Assembly (NCBI RefSeq): GCF_030268965.1
Contig: NZ_BSSE01000025.1
Coordinates: 43,592 to 107,591 of the forward strand
Length of the DNA stretch: 64,000 nt
Source: Microtetraspora sp. NBRC 16547
GTDB lineage: Bacteria > Actinomycetota > Actinomycetes > Streptosporangiales > Streptosporangiaceae
Direction: 5' to 3'
The first letter of the stretch is position 1; the number at the start of each line of letters is the position of its first letter. Below are positions 43,005 to 52,184 of the stretch, piece after piece. The notes under the pieces are model-generated. The model had not been told where the DNA came from. It did no database searches and saw nothing but the letters and a program-made list of their open reading frames with translations. Made by a program: the position numbers and the translations under genes.

Positions 43005-44117
43005 ATGCGTATTCGTCCCACACGCCGGCCCTGGCGCGCGGCCTCCGCGGCGACGATCGCCGCTCTCGCGGTCCTGGCCACGGGGTGTAGCTCCGGCGAC
43101 ACCGCGGCCGACGACAAGCCGAGCGCCGCCGGCGGCGGCGACAAGCCGTTCATCGCGCTCAGCAACGGCTTCATCGGCAACGGCTGGCGGCAGACGATGA
43201 TCGCCAAGTTCGAGGCCGCCGCCACGCAGGCGCAGAAGGACGGCCTGATCAGCAAGTACAAGGTCGTCAACGCCCCGGGCGAGAACTCCGCGACCGAGCA
43301 GGTCGCGCAGATCAAGAGCCTGCTGCTGCAGAAGCCGGACGCCCTGCTCATCGACCCGTCCTCGCCGACCGCGCTCAAGCCGGTCATCCAGCAGGCGTGT
43401 GACGCCGGCGTCAAGGTCGTCGTGTTCGACTCCGCGATCGACGCCCCGTGCGCCCACGTGCTGCAGAACAGCTTCGTCGACTGGGCCACCTACGCCGCGA
43501 AGCCGCTCCTGGACGGCATCGGCGGCAAGGGCAACGTGATCGTCAGCCGCGGCGTCGTCGGCTCGCAGCCTGAGGCCGAGATGTTCGACACCACGAAGAA
43601 GATCCTCGGTGACTACCCCGGCGTGAAGACTGCCGCGACGGTGACCGGCATGTGCGACGGCGCCACCGCGCAGAAGGCCGTGCTCGGCGTGCTGTCCAGC
43701 GTGCCGAAGGTCGACGGCGTCATCGGCTGCGGCGACGGCTACGGCGTCGCCCAGGCGTTCGCCACGGCCGGCAAGCCGGTGCCCGCGGTGACGTTCGAGA
43801 CGAACGGCCGCGCGCTGAACTACTGGAAGGACAACAAGATCGACAACGGTTCCGTGGCGGTCATGTCCGACCCGGGCCAGTCGGTCGCCGCCCTGTGGGA
43901 GGCGCTGGAGCTGCTCGACGGCAAGGACGTGCCCAAGCAGCTGACCTTCCCGATCGTCCTCGTGGAGCAGAAGGACCGCGACGCGTGGGCCTCCGTGCTC
44001 AAGCCCGACGAGTACGCCGCGTGGCCGTGGACCCGCGACCTGTTCCAGCAGCAGGTCGAGGCCATTAAGACCGGCGGCGAGCCGGTGCAGCCGCCGATCC
44101 CGACGGCCGCCGGCTGA
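43005..44117 (+). CDS. Ribose-type ABC transporter substrate-binding lipoprotein
   Basis: A 370-residue binding protein with a signal peptide and lipobox LATGC (Cys28). The type I periplasmic fold has FIALSNGFIGNGWRQTM, ALLIDPSSPTAL and KVVVFDSAID. Conserved cysteines in DAPCAH and TGMCDG may form a disulfide. It resembles sugar/polyol binding proteins rather than XylF and is only distantly related to the one at 8.6 kb. GGAG lies just before the ATG. It is the first gene of a seven-gene operon under the GntR operators. Confidence 0.88.
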   Translation: MRIRPTRRPWRAASAATIAALAVLATGCSSGDTAADDKPSAAGGGDKPFIALSNGFIGNGWRQTMIAKFEAAATQAQKDGLISKYKVVNAPGENSATEQVAQIKSLLLQKPDALLIDPSSPTALKPVIQQACDAGVKVVVFDSAIDAPCAHVLQNSFVDWATYAAKPLLDGIGGKGNVIVSRGVVGSQPEAEMFDTTKKILGDYPGVKTAATVTGMCDGATAQKAVLGVLSSVPKVDGVIGCGDGYGVAQAFATAGKPVPAVTFETNGRALNYWKDNKIDNGSVAVMSDPGQSVAALWEALELLDGKDVPKQLTFPIVLVEQKDRDAWASVLKPDEYAAWPWTRDLFQQQVEAIKTGGEPVQPPIPTAAG

Positions 44118-44169
44118 CCGGGGAACCGAAGGAACCCGAACAGCGAACAGGCACGGAGGAGACCGGGGC

Positions 44170-45750
44170 ATGCACGTGGAGAACCTCCCGGCAGCGTCAT
44201 CTCAGGACCCGTCCCAGGGGCCGTCCGAGACGCCGCCGGGGGCGGACCGGGGACCGCGAGCCGGGCGGCCCGTCGTCGTCGCCAAAGGCGTGACCAAGAC
44301 GTACGGGCGCACCCGGGCACTCAACGGCGTGGACCTCGAGGTCCGCGCGGGCGAGGTGCTCGGGCTCGTCGGCCACAACGGAGCCGGCAAGAGCACCCTC
44401 ATGCGCGTACTCGCCGGGCTGGAGTCCTGCGACGACGGCGCGGTCCTGGTGCACGGGAAGGAGGTCTCCGGCGAGGCCGGCCCGCGCGCCGCGGACTTCC
44501 GCGCGGTGCGGATGGCCTACCAGGAGACCTCGCTCTGCCCCGATCTCACGATCGCGGAGAACATCTGGGTGTCCTCGCGGCACTGCCTCCCGCGGATGCG
44601 GTGGCGGCGGGCGGCCAGCGACGCGGTCCGCGGCCGGCTCGACGAGATGTTCCCCGGCCACGGCGTGACGCCGCGCGACCGGGTCGAGGACCTGTCCCTG
44701 GCCCAGCGGCAGATGGTCGAGATCACCAGGGCCAGCCTGGTCGACCGGCTCGACCTGCTGATCCTCGACGAGCCGACCGAGTCGCTCGGCCCGGACGCGG
44801 CGCGGTCGCTGTACGACTACGTGCGCCGGCTGACCGCGGCCGGCACCGCCGTGCTGCTCATCTCGCACCGCATCCGGGAGGTCCTCTCGGTGGCCGACCG
44901 CGTCGCCGTGCTGCGCGACGGCGCGGTCACCGCCGAGCGGTTCGCCGAGGGGCTGGGCGAGCAGGACGTGCTCACGCTGATGGGGGCGCACGTCGCGGTC
45001 CCGTCGGAGCGGGAGCGCGCCGCCGCGGCCCACGCGGCCGAGGGCGCCGCCGAGCGGCCGGTCGTGGCCGAGCTGCGCGGCGCCACCGGACCCGGCCTGC
45101 GCGAGGTCTCCCTGCGGGTCGGCGCCGGCGAGGTCGTGGGCCTCGCCGGGCTGGCCGGGCAGGGCCAGCAGGAGGTGCTCGAACGCCTGTGGCGCCCCGT
45201 CCGGCGCGACACCAAGGTGCTCGGCACCCGCGCGTACGTGCCCGGCGACCGGCAGCGCTCCGGCGTGCTGCCTCTGTGGAGCGTGGCCGAGAACCTCATC
45301 GTCACCGCTATGCGCGGCCTCGCGAAGCAGGGCATCCGCCGCCCCGCCGAGGAGCGCGCGGCGGTCGGCGACTGGGTCGAGCGCCTCGCCATCCGCGGCG
45401 GCGCGGACGCGGGCATCACCGAGCTCAGCGGCGGCAACCAGCAGAAGGTCATCGTCGCCCGCGCGTTCGCCTCGACGGCGGAGCTCGTGCTGCTCGACGA
45501 CCCCTTCCGGGGCGTGGACGTGCACACCAAGACCGACCTGTACGGACTGATCCGGCAGGAGGCGGCGCAGGGCCGGAGCGTCGTCTGGTACTCCAGCGAG
45601 AACGCGGAGATGGCCCACTGCGACCGGGTCTACGTGTTCCGCGCCGGCCGCGTGGTCGCCGAGCTGGTCGGCGAAGAGATCTCCGAGGAACGGATCATCG
45701 CCGTCTCCTTCGCCGAGTCCGAGTCGGATGGAGAGCAGAGCAATGAGTGA
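44170..45750 (+). CDS. Sugar ABC transporter ATP-binding protein (double ABC domain)
   Basis: A 526-residue ATPase of the RbsA/XylG/LsrA type. The N-terminal domain has Walker A GHNGAGKST, a signature region reading LSLAQRQM and Walker B LLILDEPTESLG. The second domain has a degenerate Walker A region (VGLAGLAGQGQQE), the signature ELSGGNQQK and Walker B LVLLDDPFRGVD. This asymmetry is normal for the family. A proline-rich N-terminal extension of about 35 residues precedes the first domain. GGAGGAG lies upstream, and the stop overlaps the next gene by 8 bp. Confidence 0.9.
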   Translation: MHVENLPAASSQDPSQGPSETPPGADRGPRAGRPVVVAKGVTKTYGRTRALNGVDLEVRAGEVLGLVGHNGAGKSTLMRVLAGLESCDDGAVLVHGKEVSGEAGPRAADFRAVRMAYQETSLCPDLTIAENIWVSSRHCLPRMRWRRAASDAVRGRLDEMFPGHGVTPRDRVEDLSLAQRQMVEITRASLVDRLDLLILDEPTESLGPDAARSLYDYVRRLTAAGTAVLLISHRIREVLSVADRVAVLRDGAVTAERFAEGLGEQDVLTLMGAHVAVPSERERAAAAHAAEGAAERPVVAELRGATGPGLREVSLRVGAGEVVGLAGLAGQGQQEVLERLWRPVRRDTKVLGTRAYVPGDRQRSGVLPLWSVAENLIVTAMRGLAKQGIRRPAEERAAVGDWVERLAIRGGADAGITELSGGNQQKVIVARAFASTAELVLLDDPFRGVDVHTKTDLYGLIRQEAAQGRSVVWYSSENAEMAHCDRVYVFRAGRVVAELVGEEISEERIIAVSFAESESDGEQSNE

Positions 45751-46702
45751 GCTCCTCGCGTCGGCCCTGCCGTCCCGGGCGCGGATGCGCCGTACGGCCC
45801 CGGCCGTGGTCAGCGCCGTCGCCCTCGCCGCGATGATCGCGGTCTGCGCGTCGCTGCAGTCGGACGTGCTGACCGTGGGCGGCCTCACGCTGGTCCTGTC
45901 GGCGACCGTGCCCCTCGTCATCGCGGCCCAGGCCCAGATGGTGCTCATGTCGGTCGGCGACATCGACCTCGGGATCGGCAGCTTCGTCGGCCTGGTCACC
46001 GTCGTCTCGGCCACCACGCTGGTGACGTCGCCGCTGCTCGGCGTCCTGATGCTTCTCGGGCTCGTCGCGGCGTACGCCGTGCTCGGCGCCCTCATCCACC
46101 TCCGCCGGGTGCCGTCGCTGATCGCGACCCTCGGCGCGTCGTTCGTCTGGCTGGGACTGGGGCTGTTCATCCTGCCGACGCCCGGCGGCTCGACCCCGGA
46201 GTGGCTGGCGTCGTTCGGCGCGTGGGCACCCGCCGGGTTCCCCGCGCCGCTGCTGCCGATCCTGGTCGTCGCCCTGGTGGTGTACCTCCTCACGTCGCGC
46301 AGCGCGCTCGGCGTGCGGATGCGCGGCCTGGGCAGCAACCCGGTGGCGCTCCAGCGGGCCGGCCTCCGGCCGCTGACGTCCCGCGTCTTCGCGTACACCG
46401 CGGCGGGTGCGCTCGGCGTCGTGTCCGGGCTCGTCCTGGCCTCCCAGACGGGCGGCGGGGACGTGTCGTCGGCCTCCAGCTACCAGCTCATGACCGTGGC
46501 CGCCGTGATCCTCGGCGGCGGCTCCTTCGTCGGCGGGAGCGCCGTTCCCTGGGGCGTGGCCATCGGCGGGGTGACGCTCGGGCTGGTCAGCGTCGTGCTC
46601 AGCCTGCTCGACGTGCAGTCCAACATGCAGTCCGCCGTACAAGGTGTGATCGTTCTGGCCGTGCTCGCCGGCCGCGTCGTGGTCGGGAAGGTGCTGCGAT
46701 GA
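45743..46702 (+). CDS. Sugar ABC transporter permease 1 (LsrC/RbsC-like)
   Basis: A 319-residue permease of the BPD_transp_2 family with eight to ten hydrophobic segments. It has the conserved SVGDIDLGIGSFVGLVTV motif and the C-terminal NPVALQRAGLR and AVILGGGSFVGGSAVPWGVA regions. I use ATG 45743, overlapping the ATPase stop, rather than the ATG at 45728. Its stop overlaps the second permease by 4 bp. Two different permeases in tandem suggest a heterodimeric channel, as in LsrCD-type importers. Confidence 0.88.
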   Translation: MSELLASALPSRARMRRTAPAVVSAVALAAMIAVCASLQSDVLTVGGLTLVLSATVPLVIAAQAQMVLMSVGDIDLGIGSFVGLVTVVSATTLVTSPLLGVLMLLGLVAAYAVLGALIHLRRVPSLIATLGASFVWLGLGLFILPTPGGSTPEWLASFGAWAPAGFPAPLLPILVVALVVYLLTSRSALGVRMRGLGSNPVALQRAGLRPLTSRVFAYTAAGALGVVSGLVLASQTGGGDVSSASSYQLMTVAAVILGGGSFVGGSAVPWGVAIGGVTLGLVSVVLSLLDVQSNMQSAVQGVIVLAVLAGRVVVGKVLR

Positions 46703-47712
46703 ACATCCGCGCGATCGCTTCGCGCCCGTGGATCTGGGGCTTCGCCGCGGCGGTGCTCGTCTGGCTGGTCATCCTGACCGTCTCGGGCCAGGGCGGCGGC
46801 CAGACGGTGTCGCTCGCGCTGTCTCTGGCGCCGTACCTCGTCGTCGTGGGGCTCGGCCAGATGCTCGTCATCACGGCGGGCCCCGGCAACATCGACGTGT
46901 CGGTGGCGCCGATCATCTCGCTCGCCGGGTTCGTCTCGGTCGGGGTGGCCGCCTCGTCCGGATCGGCGACGGTCGGCGTCCTCGCGGGCATCGGCGTCGG
47001 CGTCCTCATCGCGGTCATCAGCACCGTGGCCATCCTCGGCCTGTCCGTCCCGCCGATCATCGCCACGCTGGCCGCCGGGCTCGTCGCCTCGTCGGTCACG
47101 CTGACGATCGCGACCGGCTTCACCGCGATCCCCGACCCCGGCCTGCGGCAGCTCCTCAACGTGCGCCCGGCGGGCGTGCCGATCCTCGCCGTGGCCGTCG
47201 CGGTCCTGACCGGCCTGATCGTCTTGCTGCTGCGTCGTACGGTCTACGGCCGCTCCCTGATCGCGGTCGGGCAGAACCGCAGGGCGGCCGAGCGGGCCGG
47301 CATCCCGGTCGCCCGGGTCATCGCGACGACGTACCTGGTGAGCGGCGCGCTCGCCGGGCTGACCGGCGCGCTGCTTGCGGCCTACATCGCGCCCTCCGCC
47401 GACCTCGGCACGCGCTACCTGCTCGACTCCGTGGCCGTCGTCGTCATCGGAGGCACGCTCATCTCCGGCGGCCGCGCCGTGCCGGTGGGCGTGTGGGGAG
47501 CCGGACTCTTCTTCATCCTGCTCGACGGCCTCGTCAACCTCGTGGGCTGGAGCACCGCCGCGCAGAACCTGCTCAAGGGCGGCCTGGTGCTCTTCGTCCT
47601 CTTCCTCGCCGGCGGGGGTGACCGTGCCGGGGGCACGGCCTCCCGATTCAGAAGACGGCCGCGAACGGCGGCCGCGACCACCACAACAACAGGAGACAAC
47701 ACTCATGGCTGA
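46699..47712 (+). CDS. Sugar ABC transporter permease 2 (LsrD/RbsC-like)
   Basis: A 337-residue permease of the same family as its neighbour but clearly diverged. It has [34 protein letters not shown] and [19 protein letters not shown]. About nine membrane segments are visible. ATG 46699 overlaps the previous stop (ATGA). The C-terminus is a basic, threonine-rich tail of about 30 residues after the last helix. The stop lies 8 bp inside the next gene. It pairs with permease 1 to form the membrane channel. Confidence 0.88.
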   Translation: MNIRAIASRPWIWGFAAAVLVWLVILTVSGQGGGQTVSLALSLAPYLVVVGLGQMLVITAGPGNIDVSVAPIISLAGFVSVGVAASSGSATVGVLAGIGVGVLIAVISTVAILGLSVPPIIATLAAGLVASSVTLTIATGFTAIPDPGLRQLLNVRPAGVPILAVAVAVLTGLIVLLLRRTVYGRSLIAVGQNRRAAERAGIPVARVIATTYLVSGALAGLTGALLAAYIAPSADLGTRYLLDSVAVVVIGGTLISGGRAVPVGVWGAGLFFILLDGLVNLVGWSTAAQNLLKGGLVLFVLFLAGGGDRAGGTASRFRRRPRTAAATTTTTGDNTHG

Positions 47713-48607
47713 CACCGACGGCCTGATCGACGCCCGCGACTTCGGGACGTCCGGGGCCCCGGCGAGCGGCATCGCGGGCGGCTTCCACGTGAAGGGCGCG
47801 CACGCGCAGGACTGGGGGCTGCAGAACCGGCTGTCCCGCATCTTCCGGCCGGACACCGGGCGGACAGTCATGCTGGCGTTCGACCACGGCTACTTCGTCG
47901 GGCCGATGGCGGGCCTGGAGCGTCTCGACCTCAACATCGCGCCGCTCGTGCCCGACGCCGATGCGATCATGATGACCCGGGGCGCGCTGCGCACCAGCAT
48001 CCCCTCCACCACCGGTGCGGGCATCGTCCTGCGCGCCAGCGGCGGCCCGAGCATCCTGCGCGAGCTGTCGGACGAGCACATCGCCCTCGACATCGAGGAC
48101 GCGGTGCGGCTCAACGCGGACGCCCTGGCCATCCAGGTGTTCGTCGGCGGCGAGCACGAGTCGCGGTCGGTCGCCAACCTGGCCAAGCTCGTGGACGCCG
48201 GGCAGCGGCACGGCGTCCCCGTCCTCGGCGTCACCGCCGTCGGCAAGGACATGGTCCGCGACGCCCGCTACTTCCGGCTGGCCACCCGGATCACCGCCGA
48301 GATGGGCGCGCACATCGTCAAGACGTACTACGTCGACGAGGGCTTCGAGACCGTCACCGCGAGCTGCCCGGTGCCGATCATCGTCGCGGGCGGCAAGAAG
48401 CTGCCCGAGCTGGACGCCCTGACGATGGCCTACCGCTCGATCCAGGAGGGCGCCGCCGGCGTCGACATGGGCCGGAACATCTTCCAGAGCGAGTACCCCG
48501 CGGCCATGCTCGCGGCGGTGCGCGCGGTCGTGCACGACGGGCTGAAGCCGGAAGAGGCCCACGAGCTCTTCAAGGAGCGGTCGGCCGCCGGCACCGCAGC
48601 GTCCTGA
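47705..48607 (+). CDS. LsrF-like class I aldolase/thiolase (DhnA family)
   Basis: A 300-residue class I aldolase-fold protein very similar along its whole length to E. coli LsrF. It has [58 protein letters not shown] and [13 protein letters not shown], ending with [12 protein letters not shown]. Lys206 in IVKTYYV is the expected Schiff-base lysine (Lys203 in E. coli LsrF, from memory). LsrF itself acts on phosphorylated AI-2 breakdown product. Here the neighbours are a GlpD-like dehydrogenase and an LyxK-like kinase, so cleavage of another ketose phosphate is likely. GGAGAC precedes the ATG. Confidence 0.88.
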   Translation: MADTDGLIDARDFGTSGAPASGIAGGFHVKGAHAQDWGLQNRLSRIFRPDTGRTVMLAFDHGYFVGPMAGLERLDLNIAPLVPDADAIMMTRGALRTSIPSTTGAGIVLRASGGPSILRELSDEHIALDIEDAVRLNADALAIQVFVGGEHESRSVANLAKLVDAGQRHGVPVLGVTAVGKDMVRDARYFRLATRITAEMGAHIVKTYYVDEGFETVTASCPVPIIVAGGKKLPELDALTMAYRSIQEGAAGVDMGRNIFQSEYPAAMLAAVRAVVHDGLKPEEAHELFKERSAAGTAAS

Positions 48608-48690
48608 CCCCTTCGTGGGCGCGGGTCCCGGGCGGCATCGGCAGTGCCGCCGGCGGGGGACCCGCGCCCGTCATCCCCGGGAGCATCCCC

Positions 48691-50346
48691 ATGCCGCACC
48701 ACCCCGCCGGACGTGACGACGTCGTCGACCTCGCCGTCATCGGAGCCGGTATCAACGGGCTCGCCGTAGCCCGAGACGCCGCCGCCCGCGGCCTGCGCGT
48801 CGTCGTCGTCGATCGCGCCGACGTGGGCGCGGGCACGTCGAGCACGTCGAGCCGCCTGATCCACGGCGGCCTGAAATACCTCGAGCGCTACGACTTCACG
48901 CTCGTGAACGAGTCCATCCGCGAGCGGCACCTCCTGTTCCGCACCGCCCCGCACCTCGTCCGGGACTACCCGATGCTCATCCCCTTCTACGAGGGGAACA
49001 GCAGGCCGGGCGCGCTGATCCGGCTCGGCCTGGCGGCGTTCGACGCCATCGCGATGAACCGCGGACGCGGCCTCAGCCGCGGCGTCTCCGTGCGCAAGGT
49101 GGCCCGCCGCTGGCCCACCCTGTCGCGGAAGGGGCTGCGCGGAGCGGCGCTGTTCCACGACGCGCAGGTGCCGTGGGCCGAGCGGCTCTGCGTGGAACTG
49201 CTCCTCGACGCCCAGCGGCTGGGCGCGCGGGTGCTCACCTACACCACGGTCACCGACCTGATCGTCGAGGGCGACCGCGTCTCCGGCCTGCGGATCGAGG
49301 ACAACCGGACCGGTGAGCGCGCCGAGGTCAGGGCCGCCGTCACCGTGAACGCGGCCGGTCCGTGGATCGACCGGATCCTCGACGGCCAGGTGGAGAGCCG
49401 GCGCCTCAACGGAGGCACGAAGGGCAGCCACGTCATCATCGACCCGTTCCCCGGCGCCCCCGACACCTGCATCTTCTTCGAGGCCGCCGCCGACCAGCGG
49501 CCGATCTTCGTCCTCCCCTGGCAGGGCCGGTACATGCTGGGCAGCACCGACCTGACCTTCGAGGGCGACCTGGACGAGGTCGTCGCCAGCGACGCCGAGA
49601 TCGACTACCTGCTCGCCGAGACCAACCGGATCTTCCCGGAGGCCCGGCTCACCCCCTCCGACGTGCTGTACAGCGTCGCCGGGGTGCGGCCCCTGCCGTA
49701 CACGGCCGGGGTGTCGGACAACGCCAAGATCAGCCGCGGCCACACCGTGCTCAACCACGCCCCCGCGTACTCGGGGCTGCTCACGGTCATCGGCGGCAAG
49801 CTGACCACCCACCGCGCGCTCGCCGAGGACGTCACCGACGATGTCCTGCGCGTGCTCGGCCGCCGCCCCCGGCGGTGCGTCACCCGCGAGCGGCCGTTCC
49901 CCGGCGCGGAGACCTCGGACTGGAAGGCGTTCGCCCAGGACTTCATCCGCTCGTCGCCGCTCAGCGGAAAGCAGTCGCGCCGGCTGCTCACCGTCTACGG
50001 CGTCCGCGCCCGCCGGGTGCTCGAACTCGCCGCCGAGAACCCGTCGCTGGCCGAGGTCGTCGACAAGGAGTCCGGCGCGCTCGCCGCCGAGGTCGTCATG
50101 GCCGTACGCGAGGAGGGGGCCGTGACGCTGGGCGACATCCTGCTGCGCCGTATGCTGGTCGGGCTCGGCGCGGACATGGGCCTTTCGGCCGCCCCCACCT
50201 GCGCCGACGTCGCCGTACGGCACCTCGGCTGGGACGAGGCGCGGGCGCGCGCCGAGGTCGCGGGCTACGAGGCGGAGCTACGCCGCTTCCGTCCTCGGGC
50301 CCTGGCCACCCCAACACCCAGCGGAAGCGACAGGAGGACCTCGTGA
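48691..50346 (+). CDS. GlpD-like FAD-dependent glycerol-3-phosphate/polyol-phosphate dehydrogenase
   Basis: A 551-residue flavoprotein of the GlpD/EryB type. The FAD loop is LAVIGAGINGLAVARDAAARG, followed by SSTSSRLIHGGLKYLE. Other family blocks are VNAAGPWID, GSTDLTFEGDLDEV and the C-terminal DUF-like helical domain (VYGVRARRVLELA; TLGDILLRRMLVG). It oxidises glycerol 3-phosphate, or a longer polyol phosphate, and passes electrons to quinone at the membrane. It overlaps the next kinase by 4 bp. The distance of over 6 kb from glpK and the tight coupling to an LyxK-like kinase argue that its substrate is that kinase's product. Confidence 0.88.
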   Translation: MPHHPAGRDDVVDLAVIGAGINGLAVARDAAARGLRVVVVDRADVGAGTSSTSSRLIHGGLKYLERYDFTLVNESIRERHLLFRTAPHLVRDYPMLIPFYEGNSRPGALIRLGLAAFDAIAMNRGRGLSRGVSVRKVARRWPTLSRKGLRGAALFHDAQVPWAERLCVELLLDAQRLGARVLTYTTVTDLIVEGDRVSGLRIEDNRTGERAEVRAAVTVNAAGPWIDRILDGQVESRRLNGGTKGSHVIIDPFPGAPDTCIFFEAAADQRPIFVLPWQGRYMLGSTDLTFEGDLDEVVASDAEIDYLLAETNRIFPEARLTPSDVLYSVAGVRPLPYTAGVSDNAKISRGHTVLNHAPAYSGLLTVIGGKLTTHRALAEDVTDDVLRVLGRRPRRCVTRERPFPGAETSDWKAFAQDFIRSSPLSGKQSRRLLTVYGVRARRVLELAAENPSLAEVVDKESGALAAEVVMAVREEGAVTLGDILLRRMLVGLGADMGLSAAPTCADVAVRHLGWDEARARAEVAGYEAELRRFRPRALATPTPSGSDRRTS

Positions 50347-51863
50347 CGGCCCCCGCCACGTGCTACATCGGCGTCGACGTCGGCCTCACCGCGTCGAAGG
50401 CCGCCGCCTTCGACGCCGAGGGCAACGAGATCGGCGTGGTGCACGCCCGTACGCCGCGCACCGCCGTGACCGCGCACCGGCACGACGTCGACATGGTCGC
50501 GCTGGCCGACACGGTCGTGTCGCTGCTCGGTGACCTCGCGGCCAAGCTGGCCGCCGACGGGTACGTCCCGGCCGGCATCGGCGTGGCGGCGCACGGCAAC
50601 GGCCTCTACCCCGTGGACGCGTCCCTGCGGCCGGTCGGCCCGGCCATCGCGTCGTCGGACAGCCGGGCCCAGCACATCGTGGACGAGATCGCGGAGGAGG
50701 ACGCCCTCCGCCTGGCGCGGGAGACCGGCTCCATCCCGTGGGCGGCCCAGCCCAGCGTGCTGCTGCGCTGGCTGCGCGACACCGAGCCGGAGACCTACGC
50801 CGCCACCCGGTGGGCGCTGTCCTGCAAGGACTGGGTGACGTCGCAGCTCACCGGGATCCCGAGCGCGGACTACAGCGACGCGAGCGCGTTCGGCATGGTG
50901 GCCCTGGACACCCGCGAGTACAGCGCGACGGCGCTGGAGCTGGTGGGGCTGCCCGCGAGCGACCTCGACCGGTTCCCGCCGCTGCGGGAGTCCGGCGAGA
51001 TCGTCGCCGGGCTGAGCGCCCGGGTAGCCGAGCTGACCGGCCTGCCCGAGGGGCTGCCGGTCATCGCGGGCTGCATGGACTGCGTGGCGGCGACGCTGGG
51101 CGCCGGAGGGCGCGCGCTCGGCGACGTGACGATCATCGTCGGGACGTGGGCCATCAACGGCGTCGTCGTGCCCGCCGGCACCCCGGCCCCCGAGGTGACG
51201 CTCAGCGCGCTGATGCCCGACACCGGCACCATGCTGGCCATGGAGGTCGCGCCGACCTCGGCCGCCAACCTCGAATGGCTGGCGTCCGCGTCGGTGCCGC
51301 ACGGCCAGGTCGGCGGCGTTCCCGCGGCCGAGCTGCTCGCCGAGGCGGCCACGGTGCCGCCGGGCGCGGAGGGCCTGCTGTTCCTGCCCTTCGTCAACGG
51401 CGCGCCCGAGCACCCCGCGGCCTCCGGGACCTTCCTCGGCATCTCGGGCGTGCACCGTCGCGGCCACCTCACCCGCGCGGTCATCGAGGGGGTCGCGCAG
51501 TACCACCGGGTCCAACTCGACCGGGTCCTGGCCAGCGGCGCCGAGGTCGGTGACCGCCCGTGGCGGCTGGCCGGGGGAGGCGCCAGGTCCGAGGTCTGGG
51601 CGCAGATCTTCGCCGACGCGCTCGGCCGTCCCGTCCGCCGCCAGCTCACCAGCGAGCTGGGCGCCCGCGGCGTCGCCTCGCTGCTGCCCGCCGCGCTCGG
51701 CCACGACGTCGAGCCGTGGTCGGTCAACGACGAGGACGACCTGTGCGTGCGCCCCGGCCCCGCCCGTGACGAGTACGTCCGGCACGGCGAGGTGTTCGAC
51801 CGGTGCCTCGCCGGCATGTGGGCCGCGTGGTCGGAGGTCGAGCGGTATCGCACCACGTCCTGA
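50343..51863 (+). CDS. FGGY carbohydrate kinase, LyxK/EryA subgroup
   Basis: A 506-residue FGGY kinase with IGVDVGLTASKAAAFD, GVAAHGNGLYPVD, SSDSRAQHIV, QPSVLLRWLRDTEPE, VGTWAINGV, EVAPTSAANLEWLA and LAGGGARSEVWAQIF. These follow L-xylulose kinase LyxK, and by family relation erythritol kinase EryA, much better than GlpK or xylulokinase. The GTG start has a perfect GGAGG and overlaps the GlpD-like gene by 4 bp. Likely substrate: a tetritol, pentitol or pentulose taken up by the adjacent transporter. Last gene of the operon. Confidence 0.85.
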   Translation: MTAPATCYIGVDVGLTASKAAAFDAEGNEIGVVHARTPRTAVTAHRHDVDMVALADTVVSLLGDLAAKLAADGYVPAGIGVAAHGNGLYPVDASLRPVGPAIASSDSRAQHIVDEIAEEDALRLARETGSIPWAAQPSVLLRWLRDTEPETYAATRWALSCKDWVTSQLTGIPSADYSDASAFGMVALDTREYSATALELVGLPASDLDRFPPLRESGEIVAGLSARVAELTGLPEGLPVIAGCMDCVAATLGAGGRALGDVTIIVGTWAINGVVVPAGTPAPEVTLSALMPDTGTMLAMEVAPTSAANLEWLASASVPHGQVGGVPAAELLAEAATVPPGAEGLLFLPFVNGAPEHPAASGTFLGISGVHRRGHLTRAVIEGVAQYHRVQLDRVLASGAEVGDRPWRLAGGGARSEVWAQIFADALGRPVRRQLTSELGARGVASLLPAALGHDVEPWSVNDEDDLCVRPGPARDEYVRHGEVFDRCLAGMWAAWSEVERYRTTS

Positions 51864-51934
51864 CCTGCTCGCCGTCCTGAGTCAGCCGCCGTACTGGGTC
51901 ACGCGCGGACTGAATCAGGCGGCGAGCTGAAACC

Positions 51935-51968
51935 CGGGCCGCGCCCGCCATATCGGCGGCGCGGCCCG
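51935..51968 (+). terminator. GC-rich hairpin after the polyol operon
   Basis: CGGGCCGCGCCCGCC (51935-51949) pairs with the complementary GGCGGCGCGGCCCG ending at 51968, with one bulge and a 5-nt AT loop. It lies 70 bp after the kinase stop and has no T-tract. The rest of the 51864-52184 gap holds no gene that I can support. Confidence 0.6.
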
Positions 51969-52054
51969 TTCCATGCGCGGCCCGTTGTGACGTGTCCGCT
52001 ATGTGGGCGAAGATGCTCTTTCTGGGAGATCCGGCCGCACGAGCGCGCACGCCT

Positions 52055-52071
52055 CCTCGTGAATCACGAGG
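52055..52071. promoter_or_regulatory. 17-bp palindrome upstream of the family-1 sugar transporter
   Basis: CCTCGTGAATCACGAGG has perfect 8-bp arms around a central A. It lies 113 bp before the binding-protein start, a normal place for a LacI- or AraC-type operator. No matching copy was seen at the GH35/AraC divergent region, so the cognate regulator is unknown. Confidence 0.45.
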
Positions 52072-52184
52072 TCGATGCGCAAAGTGCAAGGATCGGCCGC
52101 TGTTTGTCCATGGAGCGGAACCTGCCCTCGGAGTGAAGGTTGCGGCTGACCGGATCACCTTGGGCTAGGGAGGACGAAGACGTC

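Noticed and set aside
43005..51863. An AI-2 lsr operon
   Set aside because: Only the LsrF-like gene is specific. LsrG, an LsrK-type kinase and LsrR are missing; the kinase is LyxK/EryA-like and the regulator is GntR.
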